Positions 1-5,490 of a stretch of 9,929 nt of DNA are shown here, one piece after another. Under the pieces are notes generated by a model that ran no database searches, was not told the DNA's origin, and was given only the letters and a program-made list of their open reading frames with translations. The stretch's first letter is position 1, and the number at the start of each line of letters is the position of its first letter. Made by a program: the position numbers and the translations under genes. Source of the stretch: an uncultured Marmoricola sp. (lineage in GTDB: Bacteria; Actinomycetota; Actinomycetes; Propionibacteriales; Nocardioidaceae); the NCBI RefSeq assembly GCF_943913695.1, contig NZ_CALTZE010000131.1, positions 1 to 9,929 of the forward strand. Direction: 5' to 3'.

Positions 1-42
1 GTCGGCGGCCAGGTCGGCGGCGGTGGGGGTGGACGGGGTCAT
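1..42 (-). CDS. parA: Probable chromosome-partitioning ATPase ParA, N-terminal fragment (14 codons)
   Basis: Only the first 14 codons (MTPSTPTAADLAAD) are in the window; the gene runs off the left edge. The ATG at 42-40 has an in-frame TGA at 48-46 just upstream, so translation cannot start earlier in this frame. Every third codon position visible is G or C, which marks this as the coding frame; the overlapping frame opening at the parS site (MFHVKH...) has much poorer third positions. Nothing in these 14 residues identifies the family. The call rests on position: parA (soj) normally follows rsmG in this operon, and a parS site lies immediately upstream. ParA is a Walker-type ATPase that moves ParB-parS complexes and so segregates origins. 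The identity is therefore inferred; the start is fairly secure. Confidence 0.6.
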   Translation of the reverse strand, partial: MTPSTPTAADLAAD

Positions 43-56
43 GGCTCAAGCCTGCG

Positions 57-72
57 TGTTTCACGTGGAACA
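57..72 (-). promoter_or_regulatory. parS site (ParB-binding) upstream of parA
   Basis: Read on the minus strand this is TGTTCCACGTGAAACA, a full match to the 16-bp parS consensus TGTTNCACGTGAAACA known from Bacillus and conserved in actinobacteria. It lies in the 90-bp gap between rsmG and parA, 14 bases before the parA start. ParB loads here and spreads, so the site would serve origin segregation and could also repress parA. Confidence 0.92.
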
Positions 73-132
73 TCGCCGCAGACACGCCCGCGCCCGAGCG
101 AACCCACGCCGAACCCGCGCAGGATCCAGGTC

Positions 133-807
133 TCAGCCGGGGCGGCGTACCTCGACGAGCGTGACCGGCGGGTCGAGCAGATCGGCACCGAGGCGGTGCA
201 CGACCGGCTCGGTGACTCCCTGCGAGCGCCAGCGCGTCGTCGCCTCGGCGATCTCGGTCTCGGCCGAGGCGCCCTTCATCGCGAGCATGGCGCCCCCGGC
301 CGCGACCAGCGGCAGGCACCATCGGGCGAGCCGGTCGAGCGGTGCGACCGCGCGCGAGGTCACCACGTCGAAGGTCTCGCCGACGTCCTCGGCCCGGGCG
401 CGCACCACGCTGACCTGCTCCAGCCCGAGGGCCTCGACGGCGAGCTCCAAGAACGTCGTACGTCGCAGCAGCGGCTCGACCAGCGTCACCCGCAGGTCGG
501 GTCTGCGGATCGCCATCACGATCCCGGGCAGGCCGGCGCCGGTGCCGACGTCGACGACGCCGGCGCCCTCGGGGACCAGGTCGGTGACCACCGCGCAGTT
601 GAGCAGGTGGCGCTCCCACAGCCGCGGCACCTCACGCGGCCCGATCAGCCCGCGGACCGTCGCCTCCTCGGCGAGCAGCCGCGCGTAGGACTCTGCGAGG
701 GGGAGCCGGGCGCCGAACACCCCCCGTGCCGAGGCCGGCACAGGGGGTGTCATCGGGGTTCGTTCCTCACCCCGAGCCGCGACAGTTTCACGTGAAACGT
801 CGCTCAC
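133..807 (-). CDS. rsmG: 16S rRNA (guanine-N7)-methyltransferase RsmG (GidB)
   Basis: This S-adenosylmethionine-dependent enzyme methylates N7 of G527 (E. coli numbering) in 16S rRNA, near the streptomycin site; loss gives low-level streptomycin resistance in many bacteria. The 224-residue protein has the expected features: ERHLLNCAVV at 65-74, the SAM-binding glycine loop VVDVGTGAGLPG at 84-95, the acidic end of the next strand (VEP, 110-112), SRAVAPL at 151-157 and MKG at 177-179. The GTG start at 807 overlaps the jag stop as GTGA, which suggests translational coupling and supports this start although no strong Shine-Dalgarno is visible. A downstream ATG at codon 19 is a weaker alternative. 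Codons 4-8 (VSRET) are formed by a parS palindrome, so the N-terminus carries a DNA-binding site as well as coding. Next downstream on this strand is the presumed parA. Confidence 0.96.
   Translation of the reverse strand: MSDVSRETVAARGEERTPMTPPVPASARGVFGARLPLAESYARLLAEEATVRGLIGPREVPRLWERHLLNCAVVTDLVPEGAGVVDVGTGAGLPGIVMAIRRPDLRVTLVEPLLRRTTFLELAVEALGLEQVSVVRARAEDVGETFDVVTSRAVAPLDRLARWCLPLVAAGGAMLAMKGASAETEIAEATTRWRSQGVTEPVVHRLGADLLDPPVTLVEVRRPG
785..798. promoter_or_regulatory. parS site inside the rsmG start region
   Basis: GTTTCACGTGAAAC is a perfect 14-bp palindrome identical to the core parS sequence used by Streptomyces and other actinobacteria. Flanking GCGAC (779-783) and GTCGC (799-803) extend the symmetry, offset by one base. 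It lies within codons 4-8 of rsmG, about 0.7 kb from the parA-proximal parS. Confidence 0.92.
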
Positions 808-1424
808 GCGGGGAGCACCACGACGAAACGGCGCGGCTCGACCCCCTCGGACTCCGAGCGCAGACCGGCGGCGGCGACGGCGTCGTGCACGACCTTGCGC
901 TCGAAGGGCGACATCGGGTCGAGCTCGGCGCGCTCGCCGGACTCCTGCACCTGGGCGACCACCTCGGCCGCGCGCCGCTCGAGGTCGGCCCGCCGGTCGG
1001 CGCGGTGACCACTCACGTCGAGCATCAGCCGCGAGCGCTCACCGGTCTCGCGGTAGACCGCGAGTCGGGTCAGCTCCTGCAGTGCGTCGAGCACCTCGCC
1101 GTCCTTGCCCACCAGCTCGGGCAGGTCGGCGCCCACGATGGAGACGGTGGCGCGATCGGCCTCGACGTCCATGTCGAGGTCGCCGTCGAGGTCGGCGATC
1201 TCGAGCAGCTCCTCGAGGTAGTCGGCGGCCACCTCGCCCTCCTGCTCCAGCAGTCGCGCGCGGGTGGGCGCGGACGACTCAGAAGCGTCAGGCGCGTCGG
1301 ACGGGTCGCCCTGCTCGGCGCCGCCGGTCTGGTCGGTCTGGTCGGTCTGGTCGAGCTCGTCGGTCTGCTCGGTCTCGGGCTGGTCGATCCCCGGCTCGGC
1401 GCTCTGCGCGGCCTGCTCACTCAT
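804..1424 (-). CDS. jag: RNA-binding protein Jag/KhpB (KH and R3H domains)
   Basis: This 206-residue protein is the Jag (SpoIIIJ-associated, KhpB) family member that usually follows yidC. KhpB binds RNA with KhpA and influences cell elongation and division in Gram-positive bacteria; its exact role in actinobacteria is less clear. The first 60 residues are acidic and low in complexity (Glu, Asp, Gln, Ser, with TDQTDQTDQ near 27-32). A KH domain follows at about 66-138, with the GxxG-type loop VGKDGEVL at 105-112. The C-terminal R3H domain (about 139-206) has the signature Arg176-x3-His180 in FERKVVH. The Jag_N domain of Firmicutes is absent. The ATG at 1424 has a strong Shine-Dalgarno (GAGGAG at 1435-1430, 5-base spacer), 33 bases after yidC. 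The stop overlaps the rsmG start. Confidence 0.94.
   Translation of the reverse strand: MSEQAAQSAEPGIDQPETEQTDELDQTDQTDQTGGAEQGDPSDAPDASESSAPTRARLLEQEGEVAADYLEELLEIADLDGDLDMDVEADRATVSIVGADLPELVGKDGEVLDALQELTRLAVYRETGERSRLMLDVSGHRADRRADLERRAAEVVAQVQESGERAELDPMSPFERKVVHDAVAAAGLRSESEGVEPRRFVVVLPA
1326..1352. repeat. Three perfect tandem copies of a 9-bp unit in jag
   Basis: The 9-mer GGTCTGGTC occurs three times head to tail (1326-1334, 1335-1343, 1344-1352). On the coding strand this gives the Thr-Asp-Gln repeat in the acidic N-terminal tail of Jag. Copy number changes would keep the reading frame. Confidence 0.85.
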
Positions 1425-1457
1425 GGCTTCTCCTCACTGATGCTGCGGACGTCCGGC

Positions 1458-2405
1458 TCAGCGCTTCTTCTTGCGCTGCGAGCGGGACTGCTTCTTGGGC
1501 TGCTGGCGCGGCTGGGTGCGCACCTCGGGCTCGGGCGCGGCCTGCTGCTCCTGCTCGACGGGGGGCAGGCCCTTCTTGGCGCGCTTGGCCTTGTCGCGCT
1601 CCTCCTTGGCCCGGGCGGCCTCGGTGTTGGGCGCGGGGTTGTTGCGGATCACGTAGAACTGCTGGCCCATGGTCCACAGGTTGGAGGTGGTCCAGTAGAG
1701 GATGACGCCGACCGGGAAGAAGATGCCGCCGGCACCGAAGGCGACGGGCAGCACGTAGAGCAGCAGCTTCTGCTGCTGGGCGTAGGGGCCGGTCATCGCG
1801 TCGGCGGGCATGTTCTTGCTCATCAGCTGGCGCTGGGTCAGGAAGGTCGTGGCCGTCATGGTGATGACGAGCAGCGCCGCCAGCACCCGCACGCTGAGGT
1901 CCTGGGTGTTGATGAAGGTGTCGGAGAGCCGCGCGCCGAGCCAGACGGCCTCGCCGAACTGCTCGTTGAGCTGCACCGTCATCAGGCCGCGCTCGACGCT
2001 GGTCTCCTTGGCCGCCTGGTCGAGCAGGCGGAAGAGCGCCAGGAAGATCGGCATCTGCACCAGGATCGGCAGGCACGAGGAGAGCGGGTTGGTCTTCGTC
2101 TCCTTGAAGAGCTTCATCTGCTCCTGGCCGAAGCGCTCCCGGTCGTGGCCGTACTTCTCGCGCAGCTCGCGCAGTCGCGGCTGCAGCAGCTGCATGTTGC
2201 GGCTGGACTTGATCTGCTTGACGAACAGCGGGATCAACGCGGCCCGGATCACGATCGTCAGGCCGACGATCGAGAGCGCCCAGGCCCAGCCGGACTCGTC
2301 GCCGAAGACGTTGCCCCACAGCGTGTGCCACCCGAGCAGCACGGCGCTGATGACCAGGTAGAGCGGCGTCATGATGAAGCCGCCGAGCGACTTGAGGAAC
2401 TCCAC
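1458..2405 (-). CDS. yidC: Membrane protein insertase YidC (Oxa1 family)
   Basis: YidC inserts and folds membrane proteins, alone or with SecYEG. The 315-residue protein is the Gram-positive type: no large extracytoplasmic P1 domain, and no lipobox cysteine near the N-terminus. Hydrophobic segments are seen at about 10-30, 43-62, 110-130, 173-190 and 214-240. Arg54 in IVIRAALIPL matches the conserved groove arginine required for insertion. The KQIKSSRNMQLLQP run (63-76) and the charged stretch after it form the cytoplasmic C1 hairpin, and TNPLSSCLPILVQMPIFLAL (105-124) is a family hallmark. The tail from about 260 is very basic and Gln-rich, ending RKKKR, as in homologues that contact the ribosome. 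The GTG start at 2405 follows the yidD stop by one base, so coupling is likely. jag follows after 33 bases. Confidence 0.96.
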   Translation of the reverse strand: MEFLKSLGGFIMTPLYLVISAVLLGWHTLWGNVFGDESGWAWALSIVGLTIVIRAALIPLFVKQIKSSRNMQLLQPRLRELREKYGHDRERFGQEQMKLFKETKTNPLSSCLPILVQMPIFLALFRLLDQAAKETSVERGLMTVQLNEQFGEAVWLGARLSDTFINTQDLSVRVLAALLVITMTATTFLTQRQLMSKNMPADAMTGPYAQQQKLLLYVLPVAFGAGGIFFPVGVILYWTTSNLWTMGQQFYVIRNNPAPNTEAARAKEERDKAKRAKKGLPPVEQEQQAAPEPEVRTQPRQQPKKQSRSQRKKKR

Positions 2406-2406
2406 G

Positions 2407-2664
2407 TCAGACCTCTCGCGTCATGGTGTGGCGCACGGTGCGTGCCTTGGAACTGGGAGGAACCGGGTCATAGCCCCCGTCGTTCCAGGGGTGGCAGTGA
2501 CTGAGCCGGCGTACGGCGAGCCAGGAGCCCTTGAGGCTGCCGTGCTGCTGCACCGCCTCCAGCGCGTAGGCCGAGCAGCTGGGGTAGAAGCGGCAGACCT
2601 CGCCGTAGAGCGGGCTGATCAGCAGACGGTAGCCCTTGAGCAGCAGGACCAGGACGTGCCTCAC
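2407..2664 (-). CDS. yidD: Membrane protein insertion efficiency factor YidD
   Basis: YidD is a small membrane-associated protein that improves insertion of YidC substrates. The 85 residues are a full-length member. The N-terminal amphipathic or hydrophobic stretch (VLVLLLKGYRLLISPLYG, 4-21) is followed by the family signature CRFYPSCSAYALEAV at 24-38 with Cys24 and Cys30, then LSHCHPWNDGGYDPVP at 54-69 with Cys57-His58-Pro59-Trp60. The GTG start at 2664 overlaps the rnpA stop as GTGA, and the stop is one base before the yidC start. The gene is thus sandwiched tightly between rnpA and yidC, as in most bacteria, and probably depends on translational coupling. Confidence 0.96.
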   Translation of the reverse strand: MRHVLVLLLKGYRLLISPLYGEVCRFYPSCSAYALEAVQQHGSLKGSWLAVRRLSHCHPWNDGGYDPVPPSSKARTVRHTMTREV

Positions 2665-3044
2665 GTGGCGGCCCCCGCGCTGGGCACGGCGGCCTCGGCC
2701 GGGGCGGGCGCCGAGGCGATCAGGCGCAGCACCCGGTCGAGGTCGGCGCCGAGCTCGGCGTACGTCGACCCGGCCGCCGGCGGCAGCGCCCGCACCACCA
2801 GCAGGGAGCCGGTGGGCAGCAGTGCGAGGCGCTCAGCGACCAGGTGGCGCAGCCGGCGCTTGACCCGGTTGCGGACCACCGCGCCGCCCACGGCCCTGGA
2901 GACCACGAAGCCGACCCGGGCCGGGCCCGCGTCGTCGGTGAGCAGCAGGTGGGCCACCAGGCTGGAGGAGCCGCGGCGGCGCCCCCGGCGTACGGCGGTG
3001 CGGAAGTGCGCGGCCGAGGTCAGGCGGTGAGCAGCTGGAAGCAC
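2661..3044 (-). CDS. rnpA: Ribonuclease P protein component
   Basis: RnpA is the protein subunit of RNase P; with the rnpB RNA it removes 5' leaders from pre-tRNAs. The protein is 127 residues, within the family range. It begins LPAAHRLTSAAHFRTAVRRG, the usual opening that leads into the substrate-binding cleft, then VGFVVSRAVGGAVVRNRVKRRLRHL at 44-68, which contains the RNR motif (VVRNRVKRRLRHL, 56-68) that binds the RNA. The C-terminal 20 residues are Ala/Pro-rich and probably disordered. The start is a GTG at 3044, 18 bases after the rpmH stop. Its stop overlaps the yidD start by four bases. Cotranscription with rpmH is the rule for this pair. Confidence 0.96.
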   Translation of the reverse strand: MLPAAHRLTSAAHFRTAVRRGRRRGSSSLVAHLLLTDDAGPARVGFVVSRAVGGAVVRNRVKRRLRHLVAERLALLPTGSLLVVRALPPAAGSTYAELGADLDRVLRLIASAPAPAEAAVPSAGAAT

Positions 3045-3062
3045 GGCCTCGATCCGGCCGGC

Positions 3063-3200
3063 TCAGACCGCGAGGCTCTTGCGGCCCTTGCGACGGCGAC
3101 CGGACAGGATGGCGCGACCCGCGCGGGTGCGCATGCGCAGGCGGAAGCCGTGGGTCTTGTGCCGACGGCGGTTGTTGGGCTGGTAGGTGCGCTTGCTCAA
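3063..3200 (-). CDS. rpmH: 50S ribosomal protein L34 (TTG start)
   Basis: L34 is a small, very basic protein of the large ribosomal subunit. The 45-residue product reads (M)SKRTYQPNNRRRHKTHGFRL..., then RMRTRAGRAILSGRRRKGRK and SLAV, a textbook L34 of normal length. It starts with TTG at 3200-3198. In the same frame the next codons upstream are ACG, CAC and then TGA (3209-3207), and none is a start, so TTG is the only possible initiator for a full-length protein. A GGAG at 3213-3210 lies 9 bases before it. The gene leads the operon and has its own promoter about 120 bases upstream on the minus strand. It was overlooked by a simple ATG/GTG-based ORF scan because of its size and start codon. 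Confidence 0.96.
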   Translation of the reverse strand: MSKRTYQPNNRRRHKTHGFRLRMRTRAGRAILSGRRRKGRKSLAV

Positions 3201-3209
3201 CGTGTGTCA

Positions 3210-3213
3210 CTCC
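3210..3213 (-). promoter_or_regulatory. Shine-Dalgarno of rpmH
   Basis: GGAG on the minus strand, nine bases before TTG 3200. Together with the in-frame TGA at 3209-3207 it fixes the rare TTG start of rpmH. Confidence 0.7.
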
Positions 3214-3320
3214 ACTCGGGGTGCGGGCGTACGGTCTGCGGGCGGTCGTGGGTCGCGTGCGACGCAGTCACCCGACGAGGCGGGGACAGGCGGCACCGGT
3301 CGACCACGGCCGACCTCCCA

Positions 3321-3350
3321 ACGGTACGCGGTGCCCGGTCGGGTGGTCAA
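3321..3350 (-). promoter_or_regulatory. Promoter of the rpmH-rnpA-yidDC-jag-rsmG operon
   Basis: On the minus strand a -35 TTGACC (3350-3345) and a -10 TACCGT (3326-3321) are separated by 18 bases. Both fit the actinobacterial housekeeping sigma consensus (TTGACA / TANNNT). Transcription would begin near 3313, leaving a 5' leader of about 110 bases before rpmH. A small inverted repeat (GTCGC-GT-GCGAC, 3252-3263) lies in that leader. Confidence 0.65.
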
Positions 3351-3400
3351 AACCGGCGACCGCGCCCGCGCTGCCACCCGTCGTCGTCCGGCCCGGTGCG

Positions 3401-3423
3401 GTTGTGGACCACAACTGGACCAC
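3401..3423. promoter_or_regulatory. Palindrome plus tandem TGGACCAC motif between rpmH and dnaA promoters
   Basis: GTTGTGG-A-CCACAAC (3401-3415) is a perfect inverted repeat around one base. TGGACCAC occurs at 3405-3412 and again at 3416-3423, 11 bases apart, about one helical turn. The 9-mer TGTGGACCA (3403-3411) is one base off a minus-strand DnaA box. The position, just upstream of the candidate dnaA -35, suits an operator, but the binding protein is unknown. Confidence 0.4.
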
Positions 3424-3426
3424 GTG

Positions 3427-3456
3427 TTGCTGCTGGGCGGACCCGGTTGTTAGCGT
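3427..3456 (+). promoter_or_regulatory. Candidate dnaA promoter
   Basis: A -35-like TTGCTG (3427-3432) and a -10-like TAGCGT (3451-3456, fits TANNNT) are 18 bases apart. The start would be near 3463, giving a leader of about 150 bases that contains both DnaA boxes. The -35 is weak, so this is a tentative choice. Confidence 0.35.
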
Positions 3457-3527
3457 CCAGCCTTCGGGACGTGGCACTGGCCCATCGGAGGGGAGCCGGG
3501 CGGCGGGCTCGTCGGCATTGCACAACC

Positions 3528-3536
3528 TGTGGACAA
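3528..3536 (-). promoter_or_regulatory. DnaA box upstream of dnaA (perfect)
   Basis: TGTGGACAA on the plus strand is TTGTCCACA on the minus strand, the consensus DnaA box of high-GC actinobacteria. It lies 76 bases before the dnaA start, in the leader, as expected for autoregulation. Confidence 0.8.
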
Positions 3537-3539
3537 AGG

Positions 3540-3548
3540 TGTGGACAA
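3540..3548 (-). promoter_or_regulatory. DnaA box upstream of dnaA (perfect, tandem copy)
   Basis: A second TGTGGACAA, same orientation, 12 bp from the first. Paired boxes with near one-turn spacing favour cooperative DnaA binding. Confidence 0.8.
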
Positions 3549-3597
3549 CTCCCACCCGGGGTCCCAGGCACGGCGCGCGGTCGTTGGACCGAGGGAC

Positions 3598-3601
3598 GGA
3601 G
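3598..3601 (+). promoter_or_regulatory. Shine-Dalgarno that sets the dnaA start
   Basis: GGAG lies 11 bases before GTG 3613. No comparable site precedes the upstream in-frame GTGs at 3529 and 3541, which lie within DnaA boxes. Confidence 0.55.
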
Positions 3602-3612
3602 CACCACGAGGC

Positions 3613-5187
3613 GTGGACGGGCACGACAGCGAATCCGGCACCCAGACCAGTCAGCTGCACTCCCTGTGGCCGGGGATCGTCGACAACCTCCCGCCCAACC
3701 AGCGGATGTGGCTCACCTCCAGCCGGCCACTGATGCTCGCCGAGAACACCGCCGTCGTGGCCGTGCCCAACGAGTTCACGCGCAACCAGCTCGAGGGCCG
3801 GCTCCGCACCCGCATCGAGGACGCCCTCACCGACCGCCTCGAGCGGCCCGTGCGCCTGGTGGTCAGCGTCGACACGGCGCTGCAGGAGCCCGACGGTGCG
3901 CCCGGCCAGCCGCACCCCGGACCCGGCGACGGCGGCGTCCCGGGCGTGCCGGGCGTCCCGACGGCCTCGGCCGGCCCCGCCATCGAGGCCCGACCCGATC
4001 CCGGCGCGTCGCGCAACGGCGGACCCGCGCCGGCGCCGCGCACGGCCGACGACGCCCCGGCGCCCGAGCCGACGTACGTCGACAGGCCGACATCGCGACC
4101 TAGCGATTTGTCGACAAGGAGCTCGGCCTCGCTGACGACCGGGATCCCCGACAGCCCGCTGAACCCGCGCTACTCCTTCGAGACCTTCGTGATCGGGTCC
4201 TCCAACCGCTTCGCGCACGCCGCCGCCGTGGCGGTCGCCGAGGCGCCGGGCAAGGCCTACAACCCGCTGCTGGTCTACGGCGACTCGGGCCTGGGCAAGA
4301 CCCACCTGCTGCACGCCATCGGCCACTACGTGCGCAACCTGTGGACCGGGGCCAAGATCCGCTACGTCTCCTCCGAGGCCTTCACCAACGACGTCATCAA
4401 CGCGATCAAGGACGCCAACACCGCGGCGCTGCAGCGCCGCTACCGCGACGTCGACGTGCTCCTGGTCGACGACATCCAGTTCCTCGAGGGCAAGCAGCAG
4501 ACGCAGGAGGAGTTCTTCCACACCTTCAACACGCTGCACAACGCCAACAAGCAGATCGTGATCAGCTCCGACCGGCCGCCCAAGCGGCTGATCCAGCTCG
4601 AGGACCGGCTCCGCAACCGCTTCGAGTGGGGCCTGCTGACCGACGTGCAGCCGCCCGACCTGGAGACCCGGATCGCGATCCTGCGCAAGAAGGCCGCCGC
4701 CGACCGGCTCTCGGCGCCCGCCGACGTGCTGGAGTTCATCGCCTCGCGGATCCAGACCAACATCCGCGAGCTCGAGGGCGCGCTGATCCGCGTCACGGCC
4801 TTCGCGAGCATCAACCAGCAGGAGGTCGACCTCTCGCTGGCCGAGATCGTGCTGCGCGACCTGATCCCCGAGGGCGGCGAGCCCGAGGTCACCGCCGGGC
4901 TGATCATCGCCCAGACGGCCTCCTACTTCGGCTTCCCCATCGAGGACCTGTGCGGTCCGAGCCGCACCCGCGCCCTGGTGACCGCCCGGCAGATCGCGAT
5001 GTATCTGTGCCGCGAGCTCACCGAGCTCTCGCTGCCCAAGATCGGCCAGCAGTTCGGCGGTCGCGACCACACCACGGTGATGAACGCCGACCGCCGTATC
5101 CGCAAGGACCTCGCCGAGCGGCGTACGACCTTCCACCAGGTCACCGAGCTCACCACCCGCATCAAGCAGCAGGCCAAACAGGCTTGA
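3613..5187 (+). CDS. dnaA: Chromosomal replication initiator protein DnaA
   Basis: DnaA binds DnaA boxes at oriC, melts the DNA and recruits the helicase. From GTG 3613 the protein is 524 residues. Domain I (about 13-90) contains LWPGIVDNL and VAVPNEFTRNQLEGRL. A Pro/Gly/Ala-rich domain II linker runs to about 180. The AAA+ domain begins near NPRYSFETFVIG (184-195), with Walker A GDSGLGKT at 223-230, Walker B LLVDD at 283-287 and the arginine-finger region LRNRFEWG at 333-340. Domain IV (about 424 onward) carries the DNA-binding signature GGRDHTTVMNADRRI (482-496). The frame stays open back to GTG 3529, adding 28 residues, but those codons have poor GC at third positions and overlap the DnaA boxes, so 3613 is preferred. 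A few low-GC3 codons cluster in the linker (about 4085-4125). Expression is probably autoregulated by the upstream boxes. Confidence 0.98.
   Translation: MDGHDSESGTQTSQLHSLWPGIVDNLPPNQRMWLTSSRPLMLAENTAVVAVPNEFTRNQLEGRLRTRIEDALTDRLERPVRLVVSVDTALQEPDGAPGQPHPGPGDGGVPGVPGVPTASAGPAIEARPDPGASRNGGPAPAPRTADDAPAPEPTYVDRPTSRPSDLSTRSSASLTTGIPDSPLNPRYSFETFVIGSSNRFAHAAAVAVAEAPGKAYNPLLVYGDSGLGKTHLLHAIGHYVRNLWTGAKIRYVSSEAFTNDVINAIKDANTAALQRRYRDVDVLLVDDIQFLEGKQQTQEEFFHTFNTLHNANKQIVISSDRPPKRLIQLEDRLRNRFEWGLLTDVQPPDLETRIAILRKKAAADRLSAPADVLEFIASRIQTNIRELEGALIRVTAFASINQQEVDLSLAEIVLRDLIPEGGEPEVTAGLIIAQTASYFGFPIEDLCGPSRTRALVTARQIAMYLCRELTELSLPKIGQQFGGRDHTTVMNADRRIRKDLAERRTTFHQVTELTTRIKQQAKQA
4108..4117. promoter_or_regulatory. 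DnaA-box-like palindrome TTGTCGACAA inside dnaA
   Basis: TTGTCGACAA is a perfect 10-bp palindrome; read on either strand it gives TTGTCGACA, one base off the TTGTCCACA box. It sits in the poorly conserved linker, among codons that are AT-richer than their surroundings. Function is speculative. Confidence 0.3.
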
Positions 5188-5196
5188 TCACACCGC

Positions 5197-5221
5197 CCCC
5201 GACCGAGGTACGAGGTCGGGG
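5197..5221 (+). terminator. Candidate dnaA terminator hairpin
   Basis: CCCCGACC (5197-5204) and GGTCGGGG (5214-5221) are perfect 8-bp arms around a 9-base loop, starting 9 bases after the dnaA stop. There is no T-tract, as is common for actinobacterial terminators, so termination is inferred from strength and position only. Confidence 0.4.
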
Positions 5222-5232
5222 CAGCGGTGGGA

Positions 5233-5370
5233 GGTCGAGGTGCGAGGAGCGCAGCCGCGACGCAGGAGCGGCTGCGCACCGAGCCTCGAGGCCCGGTGAG
5301 ACGACAGCCGAGCCGAGCCACGGCGGGTCCGTCACCGGGTTTCGAGGCTCGCTCCGCTCGCACCTCAACC
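5233..5370. repeat. Compound inverted-repeat element in the dnaA-oriC gap
   Basis: Outer arms 5233-5246 (GGTCGAGGTGCGAG) and 5357-5370 (CTCGCACCTCAACC) pair with one mismatch. Inner arms 5281-5299 (GAGCCTCGAGGCCCGGTGA) and 5332-5350 (TCACCGGGTTTCGAGGCTC) pair at 17 of 19 positions. Between the two left arms sits a third, perfect 10-bp hairpin, GCGCAGCCGC (5249-5258) and GCGGCTGCGC (5268-5277), with a 9-base loop. Removing that hairpin segment makes the left half a near copy of the reverse complement of the right half. No coding capacity is seen. The sequence resembles dispersed palindromic repeats that I recall from Nocardioides-type genomes; this is recollection, not a search result. Confidence 0.6.
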
Positions 5371-5471
5371 AGCCCAGCCGTGCTCGCGGCGCGACCAGCC
5401 CCCCACCGAACTACACGCGTGCAAGATGTGGTTCGTGCTCGGCGGGTCCGTGGAGGCGGTTGCGGACGGGC

Positions 5472-5480
5472 TGTGGACAA
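5472..5480 (-). promoter_or_regulatory. DnaA box in oriC (perfect, minus orientation)
   Basis: TGTGGACAA, that is TTGTCCACA on the minus strand. It faces the box at 5491-5499 across a 10-base spacer. Confidence 0.85.
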
Positions 5481-5490
5481 CCGGGGGCCG

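Noticed and set aside
726..2504. 592-codon plus-strand open frame across jag and yidC
   Set aside because: It lies antisense to well-identified yidC, jag and part of yidD; the translation is a Leu/Gly/Val/His-rich shadow typical of high-GC antisense frames, with no domain.
3418..3429. CACGTG core near the dnaA promoter as a third parS
   Set aside because: Only the central six bases match; the outer arms (GGAC / TTGC) do not fit parS. The CACGTG at 2662-2667 fails for the same reason.
3529..3612. Upstream GTG start for dnaA adding 28 residues
   Set aside because: Poor third-position GC, no Shine-Dalgarno, and overlap with two DnaA boxes; 3613 fits better.
3268..5136. 622-codon minus-strand open frame across dnaA
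   Set aside because: It is the antisense shadow of dnaA and also crosses the rpmH/dnaA promoter region; no recognisable motifs.
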